Shown: piece after piece, positions 11,777 to 22,573 of the stretch
Position numbering within the stretch: the first letter of the stretch is position 1
Layout of the letters: each line of letters opens with the position of its first letter
Source of the DNA: Bryopsis sp. KO-2023
Lineage: Eukaryota; Chlorophyta; Ulvophyceae; Bryopsidales; Bryopsidaceae
NCBI GenBank assembly: GCA_030272585.1
Contig: BSYQ01000009.1
Coordinates: 1,116,001-1,180,000, forward strand
Direction of reading: 5' to 3'
DNA: 64,000 nucleotides
The notes under the pieces: generated by a model
Seen by the model: the letters and a program-made list of their open reading frames with translations, nothing else
What the model was told of the DNA's origin: nothing
Database searches by the model: none
Position numbers and translations under genes: made by a program

Positions 11777-14700
11777 TCAAATAAAGTGCATGGAAGACGC
11801 CAATGCAGGGTTGATCGACACGATTTGATTTTGAACTTGTCCGACGTAGTCAGGATTCAGCTCCCTTGCCCTGGCAGCTGCCAGATGTGCGTAATAGGCT
11901 GGAGGGCAGTATGAAACAGCCCTACAGAAAACCCAGGAAAACAACTTTAAAAAAATATATCAGGGAATGCAAGACTGAACAATGAAAAATGAACCAAAAC
12001 AGATAAGGTTGAAATACAAACATATGATACGGTACAAGTTTTGATTAGCATGCATTTCACTGATTGTAATCGAGTCAGCATTGCTCCTTGGGTTCAAATT
12101 CATAATATCAGATAATGAATTTCGATTGTTGCTTAGAGGAATTCGCCGAACCCTGTCAGTAAGCCAACCCAAAACTAGCGATTTGGTTAGGATTGGGGGT
12201 TTGCGGTTTTTTTCAAATTTTGCCACCGATTTCCCCACCTTGTGCAACGGGCATACAAATAGCACAGGTAATTCGTCAGAAGCTGCGCCCCATCAGCTCC
12301 AAACCCAATTTCATCTTGCAAAACATGGTAATGGGCTGCTTTGGATGTCCCCAAAATGCCGGCATGCGAATTCAAGTAGAAATCGAAAGCATGTGGATGG
12401 CATATGTCTGTATCCACCACCGTGCCTGGCAAAATGTTTCCAGACTTGTCCTTTTTGTTGTCCAGCGGCTCGAATCTGGTAAGGTGGCGTTTTTGCACCA
12501 CGATAAAGGTCACCAGCGGTTGATAGTTTGGGTCGACCTTACTGCATCCCTGTAAGAAACCCCACCCCACCCCGATGTTCAGATTTTGAAAACAAACAAG
12601 AAAACCCCCAAAAAAACACAGGTTCTTCTCGGGAGTTTTTTTATCAAAACGTTGGATAGGTTGACCTAATGTTGCTTGAGATCATTTTGTGTGGTTTTAC
12701 ACCTACAGGATGGGGAAAAAGTGGGGTTTGAATTTGAGAAAGTCATGGTCGAAAGCCGAACAAAACAAAGAAATATATATAGTATTAAAAAAGAATTTTT
12801 TTTTTAAAGATGTTGCTGCTTACCTGTTGAATTTTTGGGATTTCTTTCTCACGGCACTCGGCAAACTGGTTGTCTGCAATTCCATCCCTGTAAAAAATGA
12901 TGGCGTCAGGTCGATGCCCATTGCGAGCTTGGTACATGTTGACTAAGCTTGCTACGGCCTCGTCCAAGCTGTTGATCATTTCATTCCGGCTGGGCAAGAA
13001 TAGATCGCATGCTGCATACTGACAATTGTCCCTACAAGAAAACGAAAATCAGCACTCGATTCAGTAAAACCAATGGGTTGACTAAATCAATGCAGAATAA
13101 ATATGTATGTAATAGTTAATAAAAAAAATCTAAAAAAGGAAAAAATAGTATTTATTTATTAAAAAATGTATCTCCTTTTTTTCCAAGGAAATGGGATAAA
13201 AACACTGATGCTTTTTCTGAAAGTTCTTTTACGATTATTGATGAACCAAAAATGGGGACATCTATCCACTATGGAATTTAAACCAAAATAAAAAGGCAGA
13301 AAATAGAATGAAAGAACTCACGCATCCATGCTGCCCACTACTGCTGCGATGGATTGGCCTTCCTTTCTGGCCGGATGAGTCACATCAGCACCCATGAACA
13401 TCACATTCTCGACGCCACAAAATTTCTGGATCACGGCACTTGGGATTCTGCAGTTTTTCCCTCCCAGCTTCTTGTTGATTTTCAACGTGATGTTGGTGCA
13501 ATACTGATCATTCACCCCCCCGGCAAGCCGAGATTTTGCCGACAGCATCACTTGACTCACTACACCGAGGTCACTGTCGCATCGCATCTTGACATCCGCT
13601 TTGTTCCGACCTGATCCATCAACCGACAAAAAAAACGAACATCAGTGTGTATACTAACCACCCCCTCCCTTTTGCAACTATTCACCAAAGGAAGCAATAG
13701 GAGCGACCTATGCCCGATTGGATTTTTGAGCTTTGTTGTCAAGATTGTGCGTAAGATTAAAAAAAAAAAAAAGGATTCAAGCTCACTTTCAGGAGGTTTG
13801 AGATTTGTCTTGTCTCTCAAAACAGCAAGGATCATTTTCGGCCTCGATTTGAATTTTTTCTGGGCTCCGTCGAAGGCTGCATCAATCACATCCTCCACAA
13901 CTTGGTTTCTTTTCATGACCGCCACTGGAGGATCGTCAACCACATCCATACCCATGGCCCGCATTTTGGCCACCAGTTGTGGCACAAATCTCCTCACCCC
14001 TGATGCAACAGCCACCCCAAAAAGAGATCACACAATTAACTAGCAATATGTGGTCTTTTCCCCAATAGATTTCACAGGGGAAAAATGTACATGATATTTT
14101 TTTACCCTCGACCTCCTCCTTCCCCACCAGCAACTTGGTGAAACTTGGTGAAACGTTCCAAAAATCTTTTCGAATCCATGCATTTTTTTCTTTACCTGAC
14201 ACTGTTTCCTGTTGGTTATCCACGCACGCAACCGCCCATGAATCCAGCTTGCCACCCTCATAAAATTTGCTGTTCATGATATTCCAGAAACCGTCCTTGC
14301 CTACATCGATGTACTTTTTCTGACCATACTCCAGAGCTGGAGAGGGCAACACGCGTGCCTTGATCTGAATAAAAAACCATGAGTCATCCTCAGTCAACCA
14401 TAATGGTGTCACCATGTCTGACTGTCAAGCTCTGCTTCACCAGCTGCGAAGAAACAAGAAGCCGCAGCAAACCATGACACGTTGATTGCTTTACGGTTTT
14501 TTCGCCCCCCCCCCCACCCCCCCTCCCGATAAACTCACCTCCTTCCCTTGCTTCGATATCCCGATTTTGAACTCGCTCAAAAATTTTTTGCTCATGTCTC
14601 TGACATTGGCTTGGATCATCCTCATTCTCTTGTCAGGTTTCGCTGCGGCTGCTTGAATCACAGCAGTCGATTCTCTTTGAGAAGACTTCTCTGACTTCTT

Positions 14701-17525
14701 CTTCTCAGCAACCACGCTGATCGAACAAACAAACAAAAAATCAATCAAAATTCAGATATATCGATGCATGCATTCGTCTGGAAGCATCAATTGGATTCGT
14801 TTTTGCTGATAAAGCTGGAATTTTTTGAGGTGATGCTCTTACCTGCAGAACTCCGCTGGAATGTAGCAAGGTCTGCTGTTCGAGAGGCTTACATCCACAC
14901 ATGGCAATTTTGGATATTTGACTGTCCTGCCTGTCTCTATGAAATATTGGAGAACAGTGCATTTCTCGCCATTCAATAGAAAGGTCTGTTTTTCGCTGGA
15001 TTTCAGGATGCCCTTCACTTTGTATTTTCTCTTGAAGGGTTGTGTCACTTGAATCTGAAATGAAAATATTCACACGAACTCAGCCCATCAATCGAAAAAT
15101 TTGGATTCGAAATTCACAAAGCACAAGAACTAAATTCCACCCCTTTTTTTTTGAAGATTAAAAACAAAAAAAATATATTAAATAAATCAATAAAACCCTA
15201 TCAACTATGGTGTTATTTTTACAATATATAAATTTGCGACCAAAACTATTTCCAAGAAAAAAAAGTACACAAGCTTCCTCCAAGAAAAATTAGCAGTTCA
15301 ACCAAATGAATTCAAGACTGCGATTCTCTGAACAACAGCCATATACCTCCAGAAATGATTAATTTTTTTGTCGGCTTTTTACCATGAGGCCCTTCAGTGT
15401 GGCTTCTAGATCGTCAAAACCCCGTTTTGAAAGCTCCTGCTGGTCACCATTCCATCTTGCAACGTGCTGTATTACATCCAACACTGGGGAAGCTGGAAAA
15501 AACGCTGCAGCCTTTGTGTCCAGAATGAACTGCAGTCCACCCTGGCAGTTTCGCACCGCTTGCGAAACCCCGTTTCGAATCTGAAAGCACACCAAAAAGC
15601 AGCACAGAGCATTGACCTCATTTTTTTTTTTTTTTTCAAATGTCCAGCCCAATGTACCTGAAAAATCGGAGACAATTGCAACTGCAATTGTATTCGAGTT
15701 GCAATTGAAAACAAGAATGGGAGGAAAGAGTCTGTCGAAAGTGAAAGGACTGTAAAAAAAAATCTGTATCATCGAGGATTTCCCTTTCTTTTTCGAAACA
15801 TGTTGAATCTATGCACAGCTGCGATCTGAAATCTTTACATGTTTATATTCTTATCATTTAGGAGGATGCAAGCATTCAATTTAGGCTCCTGTCTGGTTGC
15901 TGGAAGAGATTACCTCAAGGACGGGGTCAATGAATCTTGCTTCCGCACTGGTGTATATGGACCGGCCCTGGATCCAGGATGCAGGATCCGTGGCATATGC
16001 TTGTTTCAGCACCGAGTCCATCACTGAGATAGAATTTCTATCCTCATGATTGCTAATATCAATTTGGGAGATGAACCTCACCTCGACCTGAAAATTTCCA
16101 GCCCAATCTTTTTTCTTTAGCTTTCAAGCAACCTTAACATCGAATCGAGATGGATTATTCGACACAGGATTGCCAGCTGTGGGTTGCTGGAACAGCGACT
16201 GACTGATCTCACTTGGTAGAAAATCTGACCTGGTAGGAGATTCTTGCAGTGTCGCCAGGTTCGTTGAATTCGATGACTGTTGGCTTGCCGAGACAAGAGT
16301 CTGGAAGCTTGTTCTTCGCATACAAACATTTCCAGCCATCATAAACCCAGCCAGCAATGCTTCCTTCTTTATCCAGAAACTTGGCAAGGGCTATTTGGCA
16401 CAGCTTTGCTGGGAGCTGTTTCGGGGGTTCTCCCTGAGGTGGAAGATCGACTCGCAATGGTGCACGTTCCCCTGCAGCAAATTTCCATCAATCAAGTCAA
16501 GGTCACACTAAAATGACAGTCACAAGTCACTGCTGTAACAAACAAACATGATAGAATATGCGGCATCTATCTATCTATCTATCACAAACAAAATAATTTA
16601 CTTTTGAAATTTTTGTTTGTTTATCTATAACACGTCACTGTACCAGCCTGTGGATTGCAAACAAACAAGTACTCAAGTACAAGTACTCTGTGTCTGGGAC
16701 TTGACAGCGTTAAGTACTGGCCGCCATGGTTCATTTATGGGGTCTGACCTGGCTTTGCGGCTGCCTTGTCAGGCTTCATTCCGTATGCGATCACGTCATA
16801 TTGAAAAGCTTTGTGTACGCCACACTTCATATCGAAGTGGTTAGTCAGGAGTCTGGTCGCTTCCCCGACCTTTCCAAACCCGGGCCTTGGAACTTCCTGA
16901 GCACCCTGCACGACACCACCACCATGTGACAACATCCTATCATTTCGAAGCACTGATACACAGAACATTCACAACACCTCTTCAGTTTGAATTGTAACCG
17001 ATTCGCCAGCCTCTGGAAAAGTGTTTGTTGTGTGGCACTCCAAACGAGTCCATCCCCACGGATCCTACCGCTGTTGGGGGGTCCGCATCCAGATCGCCGA
17101 CCGACATATCATTTTTGTAGCGTTGCATAGCCTGTTGCATGGAAATTTCTTTCCCACGTGCACCGCCTCCTCCTCGACCGCCACCACCTCGACCGCCACC
17201 ACCTCGACCGCCTTGATATCCGCCACGGCCTCGACCGCCTTCTGGACCACCCCTGCTACCACCACTGCGACCCCTACCGCGACCGCCATCAGAACTTCCT
17301 CCACGACCTCGGGATTGGGAGCCTCCCTGGCCGCGACCACCTGCGCGGAGGATCGGAACCGTGTGTCTGAGAACTCAGTCGAGTTTTCAAATAGATACCA
17401 CGAGTACACAGTATCTCGCTAGAACTCCCTGGTTTCAGGTGCCGAGTGTGGAACAAGTTTCTCTGTGTTCGGTGTCGTGTAGGCCTCGGGTTCTCACCTC
17501 TATTTGGCCGTCGTGGTGGTTCCAT
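11777..17525 (-). CDS. Argonaute (AGO clade) with RGG-rich N-terminus, 16 exons
   Basis: This is the small-RNA-guided effector of RNA silencing. Sixteen exons run from ATG 17525 to TGA 11777 with all phases consistent, giving 957 residues. Exon 1 (17498..17525) and exon 2 (17069..17340) encode [16 protein letters not shown]... followed by about 60 residues of RGG/GRG repeats. A 33-nt micro-exon is at 16978..17010. The N domain starts at [20 protein letters not shown]. The PAZ domain lies in exon 8 (14843..15054, [15 protein letters not shown]... ending CYIPAEFC). Linker 2 and MID follow in exons 9 to 12. PIWI spans exons 13 to 16, with slicer residues in [10 protein letters not shown] (Asp), [13 protein letters not shown] (Asp) and [14 protein letters not shown] (His). 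The C-terminus is [18 protein letters not shown]...MHFI. Slicer competence is therefore likely. The RGG tract resembles those of other Argonautes that are arginine-methylated and bind Tudor proteins. A retrotransposon sits 538 bp upstream of the start codon. Confidence 0.96.
16564..16583. repeat. (TATC)n microsatellite
   Basis: About five TATC units in Argonaute intron 4. Confidence 0.85.
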
Positions 17526-18062
17526 AATATCACTGTCTTCAATAGTTTTCTTTCAACGAAACTCGCTCGCAATAATTCATACTGCCAGCGCTCAGGTTCC
17601 TTTTTGTGGCAACTGAACCTCAACACGTCCGTGTGGAACACGGATCGGTTGTCAGACAGAAGCCGCTGTCACGGGACGTCATTGCAAGCAACATATTCGA
17701 TTGGGTATCCCAGAGGTTAGCCCCTATGTCTCACTGTCTTCCAATTCATGAGTATCAGGTGGTCAGGAACTCTCACGGCTGAGAAAGGCTGGACCGGCTG
17801 GACCGGCTGGACCGGCTGGACCGGATGGACCGGATGAAGTCACCCAACGAGACAGAAGGAGTGCCCTGCTATATCTGCAGCTAGCAGTGTCTCGTTTGAC
17901 GCGTACAAGAATTAAATCGCGCTGGAAAAGTCTTGCAGGCGACAACGCCACGTGTGCACAACATTTTTCCCGAGTGTACCCGTCGCCAATTGCCATTTGC
18001 AAATGGAACCTTGTCTAAAGTGGCGTTCCACCCACAGAATAACTCCAGAAGGGTGGAAAAAT
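17526..18062. promoter_or_regulatory. Argonaute 5' flank
   Basis: These 537 bp between the Argonaute start codon (transcribed leftward) and the left end of the Ngaro element must hold the Argonaute 5' leader and at least the proximal promoter. No TATA-like motif is obvious. It contains the 9-bp minisatellite listed separately. Confidence 0.4.
17789..17836. repeat. 9-bp minisatellite
   Basis: Four tandem copies of CTGGACCGG plus one ATGGACCGG and a partial unit, about 265-310 bp upstream of the Argonaute ATG. On the minus strand it reads as repeated Gly-Pro-Ala/Ser, but no gene is supported. Confidence 0.9.
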
Positions 18063-18213
18063 AATGTTATTTACCTTAGTAAATGAGTTTATGTTCAGAA
18101 TCGAAGGGTGGGACAGTTTTTGGGATCTGGGGCTAGACTGGTGATCTTACAAGGTAAGATCACCACAAACAGTTCTTAAGGAGAGCTAGCTCTCCTATTT
18201 TCACTTTCGTTTC
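18063..18213 (+). repeat. Ngaro-like element repeat A1
   Basis: Left terminal copy of the A repeat, identical to 22224..22374. It contains a short palindrome (TGATCTTAC...GTAAGATCA) and the dyad GGAGAGCTAGCTCTCC. Confidence 0.95.
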
Positions 18214-18276
18214 TTTCGCTCATACTTCGCGAAGAAGCACCTAGCCTCGCGCTAGCGCCTACACGGCGGACTCTAT

Positions 18277-18948
18277 ATGGATCAAGAGCTGTTCCAAGCC
18301 TTAGGGCATCTGTTGTCACGCGACTTATCTCACTACTCCCAGGCGGAAGTAGCCAGTTTTTTCGTCCGCACACCGGACGCTATTCGACATCTGACCGAGA
18401 ACCCAGTTTCCCGACCACCCGACACCAGGCTCGGCTCTTTCTTTCCGATCGAGCAGACCGTACAAGGTTTACAACTTGTAAACCGGTTGGGACCAGGCTC
18501 CTTTTCCTCTGAACTACGGACGTGGGCTCCAGTGGTTAGCTCTCTGTTCGACACGACGGCGGGGTTACTCGCGATCCTGTGTTGTGGCGAAACTCCTCCC
18601 ATTATCCGTGCCGTCCTCGGACCATACGTCTTGTCGAACTATAAGACGTTGTGCCTCGCTGTGGATAGCTTCGACGTCCTCAAGCTTCGTGCAGACTGCC
18701 AAGACACACATCCAGGCGCCTGGAAGTTACTACAGGAAAAGATCAGGCTGGGTCACACCGCCAACCAGTTTTCGAGTTCCCTCACGGTCGAGACGCTCGA
18801 GTCGCTTTCAGCTGACTACCTCCGCAGCCTTTCCAAGAACTTGGGCAAGCAACGCGCGGAGCATCGAAAAGGAGGAGGAGGAGGAGGAGGGGGAGGCCGA
18901 CGTCCCCACCATCCGCCGTCCACCAAGCCCGCTGCAAAGCAGGAGTGA
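18277..18948 (+). CDS. Ngaro-like element ORF1, Gag-like
   Basis: The first open frame of the element, 223 residues, ending in a glycine-rich basic tail. It has no recognisable enzyme motif. By position and composition it is the putative nucleic-acid-binding Gag-like protein. Its stop codon overlaps the ATG of the next frame by one base, a layout compatible with coupled translation. Confidence 0.7.
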   Translation: MDQELFQALGHLLSRDLSHYSQAEVASFFVRTPDAIRHLTENPVSRPPDTRLGSFFPIEQTVQGLQLVNRLGPGSFSSELRTWAPVVSSLFDTTAGLLAILCCGETPPIIRAVLGPYVLSNYKTLCLAVDSFDVLKLRADCQDTHPGAWKLLQEKIRLGHTANQFSSSLTVETLESLSADYLRSLSKNLGKQRAEHRKGGGGGGGGGRRPHHPPSTKPAAKQE

Positions 18949-20987
18949 TGGATCCCGACTGGGATCCCTGGGCGCACTTGCGGGTACGTAAGCGGATCGC
19001 TGCCTGGCGTCGTATCGGGACCTCCCCTACAGTTTTGCGAACTATCCAGGAAGGTATACGAGTGCGTTTTCAGACGTACTGTCCGCCTTTCAAACGACTG
19101 CACAGTCGTTTGCGCACTACTGCAGATCGCGCAGAGTGGGCGAAGATCAGGGAGAAATATGTGGCGAAGGGAGCCATTTCACAGGTTCGGTCTGGAAGCG
19201 AAGTGACGCACGTCAGTCACGGTTTTCTGATCGACAAGAGGGACGAACAGGGAACAGTCTGTGGCAAACGCCTTTGCGTGGATCTCAGGCCGTTGAACGC
19301 CCACACTGGCGACTATTCCGTTCGTTACGAAACACTGGAGAGTGTTTCGCAGATTTTGCGACCTTCTGATTATATGATAAAATTCGATTTCGCGGATGCG
19401 TTCCACCATGTCGGCGTGCATGACGCATCGCGCAAAAATTTTGGGTTCTGTTTGGATGGGACGATTTACACCTCGAATTCGCTCCCATTCGGTTTTAAAG
19501 GGTCACCTCGCGAGTACTGCGAGCTGATTCAGAATTTCGTCAATTTTGTTCGTGATCCTTCGATTGTGGATCATTTGGATTCTCAGGGCCCCCGTGATTA
19601 CATTTATCAGTTTTGGGCCCGATACCGCTCTCGGGTTGATCGGGTGCGGTTATCTTGGTATTTAGATGATTTTTTAGCTTGCCATTCTGATCCTGGTGAG
19701 CTGGAGGTGTTTGGGGAATTGCTGCAGGGCTTGCTTTGGCAGTTGGGCTTAGAGTGTAAGTCCAGCAAATGTCACTGGCAGCCCTCTCAGGTGATGCAAC
19801 ACCTTGGATTGGTCATTGACACCAATCGGTCCCTGTTTATTTTACCTCCTCACAGGCTCAGGAAGGTTCGTCGTTTGGCCGCAGCCACCAGGGTCAAGGC
19901 GCTCCAAGGCCAGCGACGCATTCCAGCCAGGGATTTGGCTCGTTTCGCTGGCCTCGCGGCTTCGACAGCTCGAGCCGTACCAACAGCTCGCTTCCACCTC
20001 CGCGAGATTTACAAATGCCTGCAAGGTCGTCGTTCCTGGGCGGCTTTCGTCCAAGTGTCCCGCCTGGCCCTCCAGGCTCTTCGTTTCTGGGCCAACCTTA
20101 CCCCCTCCCAGAGCCAGCATTGCGTGTGGAGAATTCCCACTTCGGGCGTTTTGGCTACGGACGCGAGCACCTCGGGGTGGGGCGCGGAGCTCCATCTGCC
20201 AGAAACCCCTGGCTCGAGTTTGGTGAAGGCGTGTGCGGCGGGGTTTTGGAATTCCCGTCGACCGGTGCATATCAACGAGTTGGAGCTTCGCACGCTCCGC
20301 CTGGCGATTACCTATTTCCGGCACCAGCTCCAGAATCGTCACCTGACGCTTCTTACCGACAGTCAAGTCGTCGCGGGCATCCTTCGTCACCATGGTTCCA
20401 GGTCCACTCCCCTCCAAGCGGAGTACCGTCGGCTCTTCTTCCTCACGGAATCTCTGAACCTCAACCTCGAGGTTTCGTGGATCCCTTCCGAGCAGAACAC
20501 GATGCCCGATTACCTGTCGCGCCTGGAGAACGCCCAAGAGTTTCGGCTCCACCCCAGGATTTTCCAGCTGCTGGCCCAAGCGTTTACCTTGACGGTGGAC
20601 CGCTGCGCCAGCCTGGGGACGCGCCAGCTGGCGCGTTTCAACTCGCGCCATCGCGACCCGGGCACAGAGGCCGCGAACTGCTTCTCGGTCCCCCTCTCCC
20701 ACTGGCGTTTGGAGCGGAACTGGATCTTCCCGCCATTGGAGCTCATTCCTCGCATGGCGGACTTTCTCCTGACGACTTCTCCCCCACTTCCCTTCCTGCT
20801 GCTCCTGCCGAACTGGCCCCGTCGTTGGTGGCTCCCAGCGTTGACAGCCCGGTTCCCAGTCGTCCTGGAGCTTCCCCCTCATCCCCACAACCTGTGCCCG
20901 GGCAAATTCGGCGGCACAGTTCCCCCCCAAGCGTCGAGCTGGCCGTGGATTGTCTGCGGGAGTCTGACTGGCTCCCTGCCCTTGTGA
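18948..20987 (+). CDS. Ngaro-like element reverse transcriptase / RNase H
   Basis: A frame of about 680 residues. The reverse transcriptase part carries the conserved palm motifs, including YLDD, and the RNase H part carries its DAS, E and D-containing motifs and ends near a PDYLSR block. The domain order RT then RNase H matches the DIRS order. The 3' third overlaps the recombinase frame, as is usual for these elements. Confidence 0.92.
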   Translation: MDPDWDPWAHLRVRKRIAAWRRIGTSPTVLRTIQEGIRVRFQTYCPPFKRLHSRLRTTADRAEWAKIREKYVAKGAISQVRSGSEVTHVSHGFLIDKRDEQGTVCGKRLCVDLRPLNAHTGDYSVRYETLESVSQILRPSDYMIKFDFADAFHHVGVHDASRKNFGFCLDGTIYTSNSLPFGFKGSPREYCELIQNFVNFVRDPSIVDHLDSQGPRDYIYQFWARYRSRVDRVRLSWYLDDFLACHSDPGELEVFGELLQGLLWQLGLECKSSKCHWQPSQVMQHLGLVIDTNRSLFILPPHRLRKVRRLAAATRVKALQGQRRIPARDLARFAGLAASTARAVPTARFHLREIYKCLQGRRSWAAFVQVSRLALQALRFWANLTPSQSQHCVWRIPTSGVLATDASTSGWGAELHLPETPGSSLVKACAAGFWNSRRPVHINELELRTLRLAITYFRHQLQNRHLTLLTDSQVVAGILRHHGSRSTPLQAEYRRLFFLTESLNLNLEVSWIPSEQNTMPDYLSRLENAQEFRLHPRIFQLLAQAFTLTVDRCASLGTRQLARFNSRHRDPGTEAANCFSVPLSHWRLERNWIFPPLELIPRMADFLLTTSPPLPFLLLLPNWPRRWWLPALTARFPVVLELPPHPHNLCPGKFGGTVPPQASSWPWIVCGSLTGSLPL

Positions 20988-22033
20988 CCTCGGGGTTCGC
21001 CCCCTTTTGGTCCGACCTGGCGGACGACGTGGGCGCCCAGCGTGCCGCAGCTCTCCTCCATCAGCGTTTCGACGCCTTGGCGGATTCCTCCCAGAAAGGG
21101 CTGCAGGGCAAGTTCCTGCGTTTTGCGCTCTTCTGCCGGTCGGAAGGCTTCGTGTTGTTTCCCCCCTCGGAGCCGGTCATCTGTGCCTACATCCATGCGC
21201 TGCGAGAATCGGGTTCCGTCAGTGCAGCTTCTGCCCCCCAATATCTGGCGGCCATTTCAACAGTGAACCAGCTACTCGGTTTTGACGTCTCCGTGTTCTC
21301 ACCGATGGTTTCGTCGTTGCTGACGGGCTGGTCGAAACAGGTCGTCCGCGTCGACGCTGTTCGTGGGGTTCCAGCGGACGTTTTCCTGCAGGTGCTGGGT
21401 CACCTGACCCCAGACGTCGCCCTTTCGGTCTGGCGTGACTCTCTGCTTTCGTTTTCCCTCTTCCTGTTCTTCGGTCGCTCCTGCTCGGGCACTGGGGTCA
21501 CCATCACGGACCTGTATATCGAGGAGCCCGACAGTTTGTTTTTTCGAGAACGCTACACCAAGACCCCCAGGAATGGAGCCGCCGAACAGCGCCTCCGTCT
21601 GCGTTCCTTACCATGCCCCCAGCCGGTGCTCGACGTCTTTCGCTTCTATTTTCAGCAGCGACGAGTCGCATGGGAGCAGACGTCAGCTGACGACCCTCGC
21701 TTCCTCTGGTTATTACCTGATGACACCGCCTCCACTCCGTGCTCAGCTGTTTTCGTCCGGCGTTGCTTCAACGCGTTTGTGGCCCGCTTTCGCGACGTTT
21801 TTCCCGCGGGCGACTGGACCAGCCACGCACTCAGGAAAGGTGGAGCGACTGGCGCCCTGCTCGCAGGCGTGCCACTCTGGAAAATCCGTTCCTGGGGCAA
21901 CTGGGCCCCTCAATCCAAGGCCGTCTGGCGCTACCTGGATCTGAATGCGCCCTCCTCTCTGGGCGGCGACTCTTTGTTCGCGGGTCTCAAGTCGACCACC
22001 GCGGAGCTCGTTGTCGACTCCGCGCTCGCTTGA
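20015..22033 (+). CDS. Ngaro-like element tyrosine recombinase
   Basis: A frame of about 670 residues that overlaps the RT/RNase H frame at its 5' end, where it is proline-rich and may not be translated. The C-terminal third holds a tyrosine recombinase core with the HxxR block (HALRKGGATGALLAG) and the downstream tyrosine (AVWRYLDL). This enzyme replaces integrase in the DIRS order and acts through a circular DNA intermediate. Confidence 0.9.
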   Translation: MPARSSFLGGFRPSVPPGPPGSSFLGQPYPLPEPALRVENSHFGRFGYGREHLGVGRGAPSARNPWLEFGEGVCGGVLEFPSTGAYQRVGASHAPPGDYLFPAPAPESSPDASYRQSSRRGHPSSPWFQVHSPPSGVPSALLPHGISEPQPRGFVDPFRAEHDARLPVAPGERPRVSAPPQDFPAAGPSVYLDGGPLRQPGDAPAGAFQLAPSRPGHRGRELLLGPPLPLAFGAELDLPAIGAHSSHGGLSPDDFSPTSLPAAPAELAPSLVAPSVDSPVPSRPGASPSSPQPVPGQIRRHSSPPSVELAVDCLRESDWLPALVTSGFAPFWSDLADDVGAQRAAALLHQRFDALADSSQKGLQGKFLRFALFCRSEGFVLFPPSEPVICAYIHALRESGSVSAASAPQYLAAISTVNQLLGFDVSVFSPMVSSLLTGWSKQVVRVDAVRGVPADVFLQVLGHLTPDVALSVWRDSLLSFSLFLFFGRSCSGTGVTITDLYIEEPDSLFFRERYTKTPRNGAAEQRLRLRSLPCPQPVLDVFRFYFQQRRVAWEQTSADDPRFLWLLPDDTASTPCSAVFVRRCFNAFVARFRDVFPAGDWTSHALRKGGATGALLAGVPLWKIRSWGNWAPQSKAVWRYLDLNAPSSLGGDSLFAGLKSTTAELVVDSALA

Positions 22034-22141
22034 GCCCGTCTGCCCGTTTGGTTCGTCGGGGTCCCCTGTTTTTCGCTGATTTGTCATGGTTCGTAATGGT
22101 TTTGATTTTTTGGTTTTTTTGGGTTTTTGTTTTTTCTTTGG

Positions 22142-22228
22142 GGCAGTTTTCTGACTATTTGAATGTCAGCCCAGAGTGTTGTGAGTTAAGGTTCAAAGGG
22201 TGGGAACTGATTCCCAAATCATAAATGT
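22142..22228 (+). repeat. Ngaro-like element repeat B1
   Basis: 87-bp B repeat, identical to 22487..22573, and overlapping the start of A2 by five bases. Confidence 0.95.
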
Positions 22229-22374
22229 TATTTACCTTAGTAAATGAGTTTATGTTCAGAATCGAAGGGTGGGACAGTTTTTGGGATCTGGGGCTAGACT
22301 GGTGATCTTACAAGGTAAGATCACCACAAACAGTTCTTAAGGAGAGCTAGCTCTCCTATTTTCACTTTCGTTTC
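22224..22374 (+). repeat. Ngaro-like element repeat A2
   Basis: Internal copy of the A repeat, identical over 151 bp to A1 at the left end. Confidence 0.95.
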
Positions 22375-22486
22375 CCCTCCCACCCGGCCCTTTTCTTTGT
22401 TTTTTGTTCGGTGGATCAAGTGATGGGATTGGATAATATTGGGACAATTATTGATCTGTATGGAGTTCTGACCTTTGGTGTAAGAA

Positions 22487-22573
22487 GGCAGTTTTCTGAC
22501 TATTTGAATGTCAGCCCAGAGTGTTGTGAGTTAAGGTTCAAAGGGTGGGAACTGATTCCCAAATCATAAATGT
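22487..22573 (+). repeat. Ngaro-like element repeat B2
   Basis: Right terminal copy of the B repeat. It defines the right end of the element. Confidence 0.95.

Larger units (their letters stand above)
18063..22573 (+). mobile_element. Tyrosine-recombinase retrotransposon, DIRS order, Ngaro-like, looks whole
   Basis: A 4,511-bp element with the split direct repeat layout A1 - genes - B1 - A2 - B2 that marks the Ngaro/PAT type of the DIRS order. A1 is 18063..18213, A2 22224..22374 (151 bp each); B1 is 22142..22228, B2 22487..22573 (87 bp each). By eye both pairs are identical, which points to a recent insertion. The three reading frames expected of the family (Gag-like, reverse transcriptase/RNase H, tyrosine recombinase) all look open, so I see no sign of breakage. 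As usual for the order there is no DDE integrase and no protease domain. A hydrolase or methyltransferase domain, found in some relatives, was not seen. Flanks show no clear target-site duplication, as expected for recombinase-mediated insertion. Confidence 0.93.

Noticed and set aside
17021-17422. Plus-strand Thr/Ala-rich frame over 17150-17330
   Set aside because: It is the reverse reading of the RGG repeats of Argonaute exon 2.
19842-20930. 362-codon minus-strand frame inside the Ngaro element
   Set aside because: Shadow of the GC-rich reverse transcriptase and recombinase genes on the other strand.
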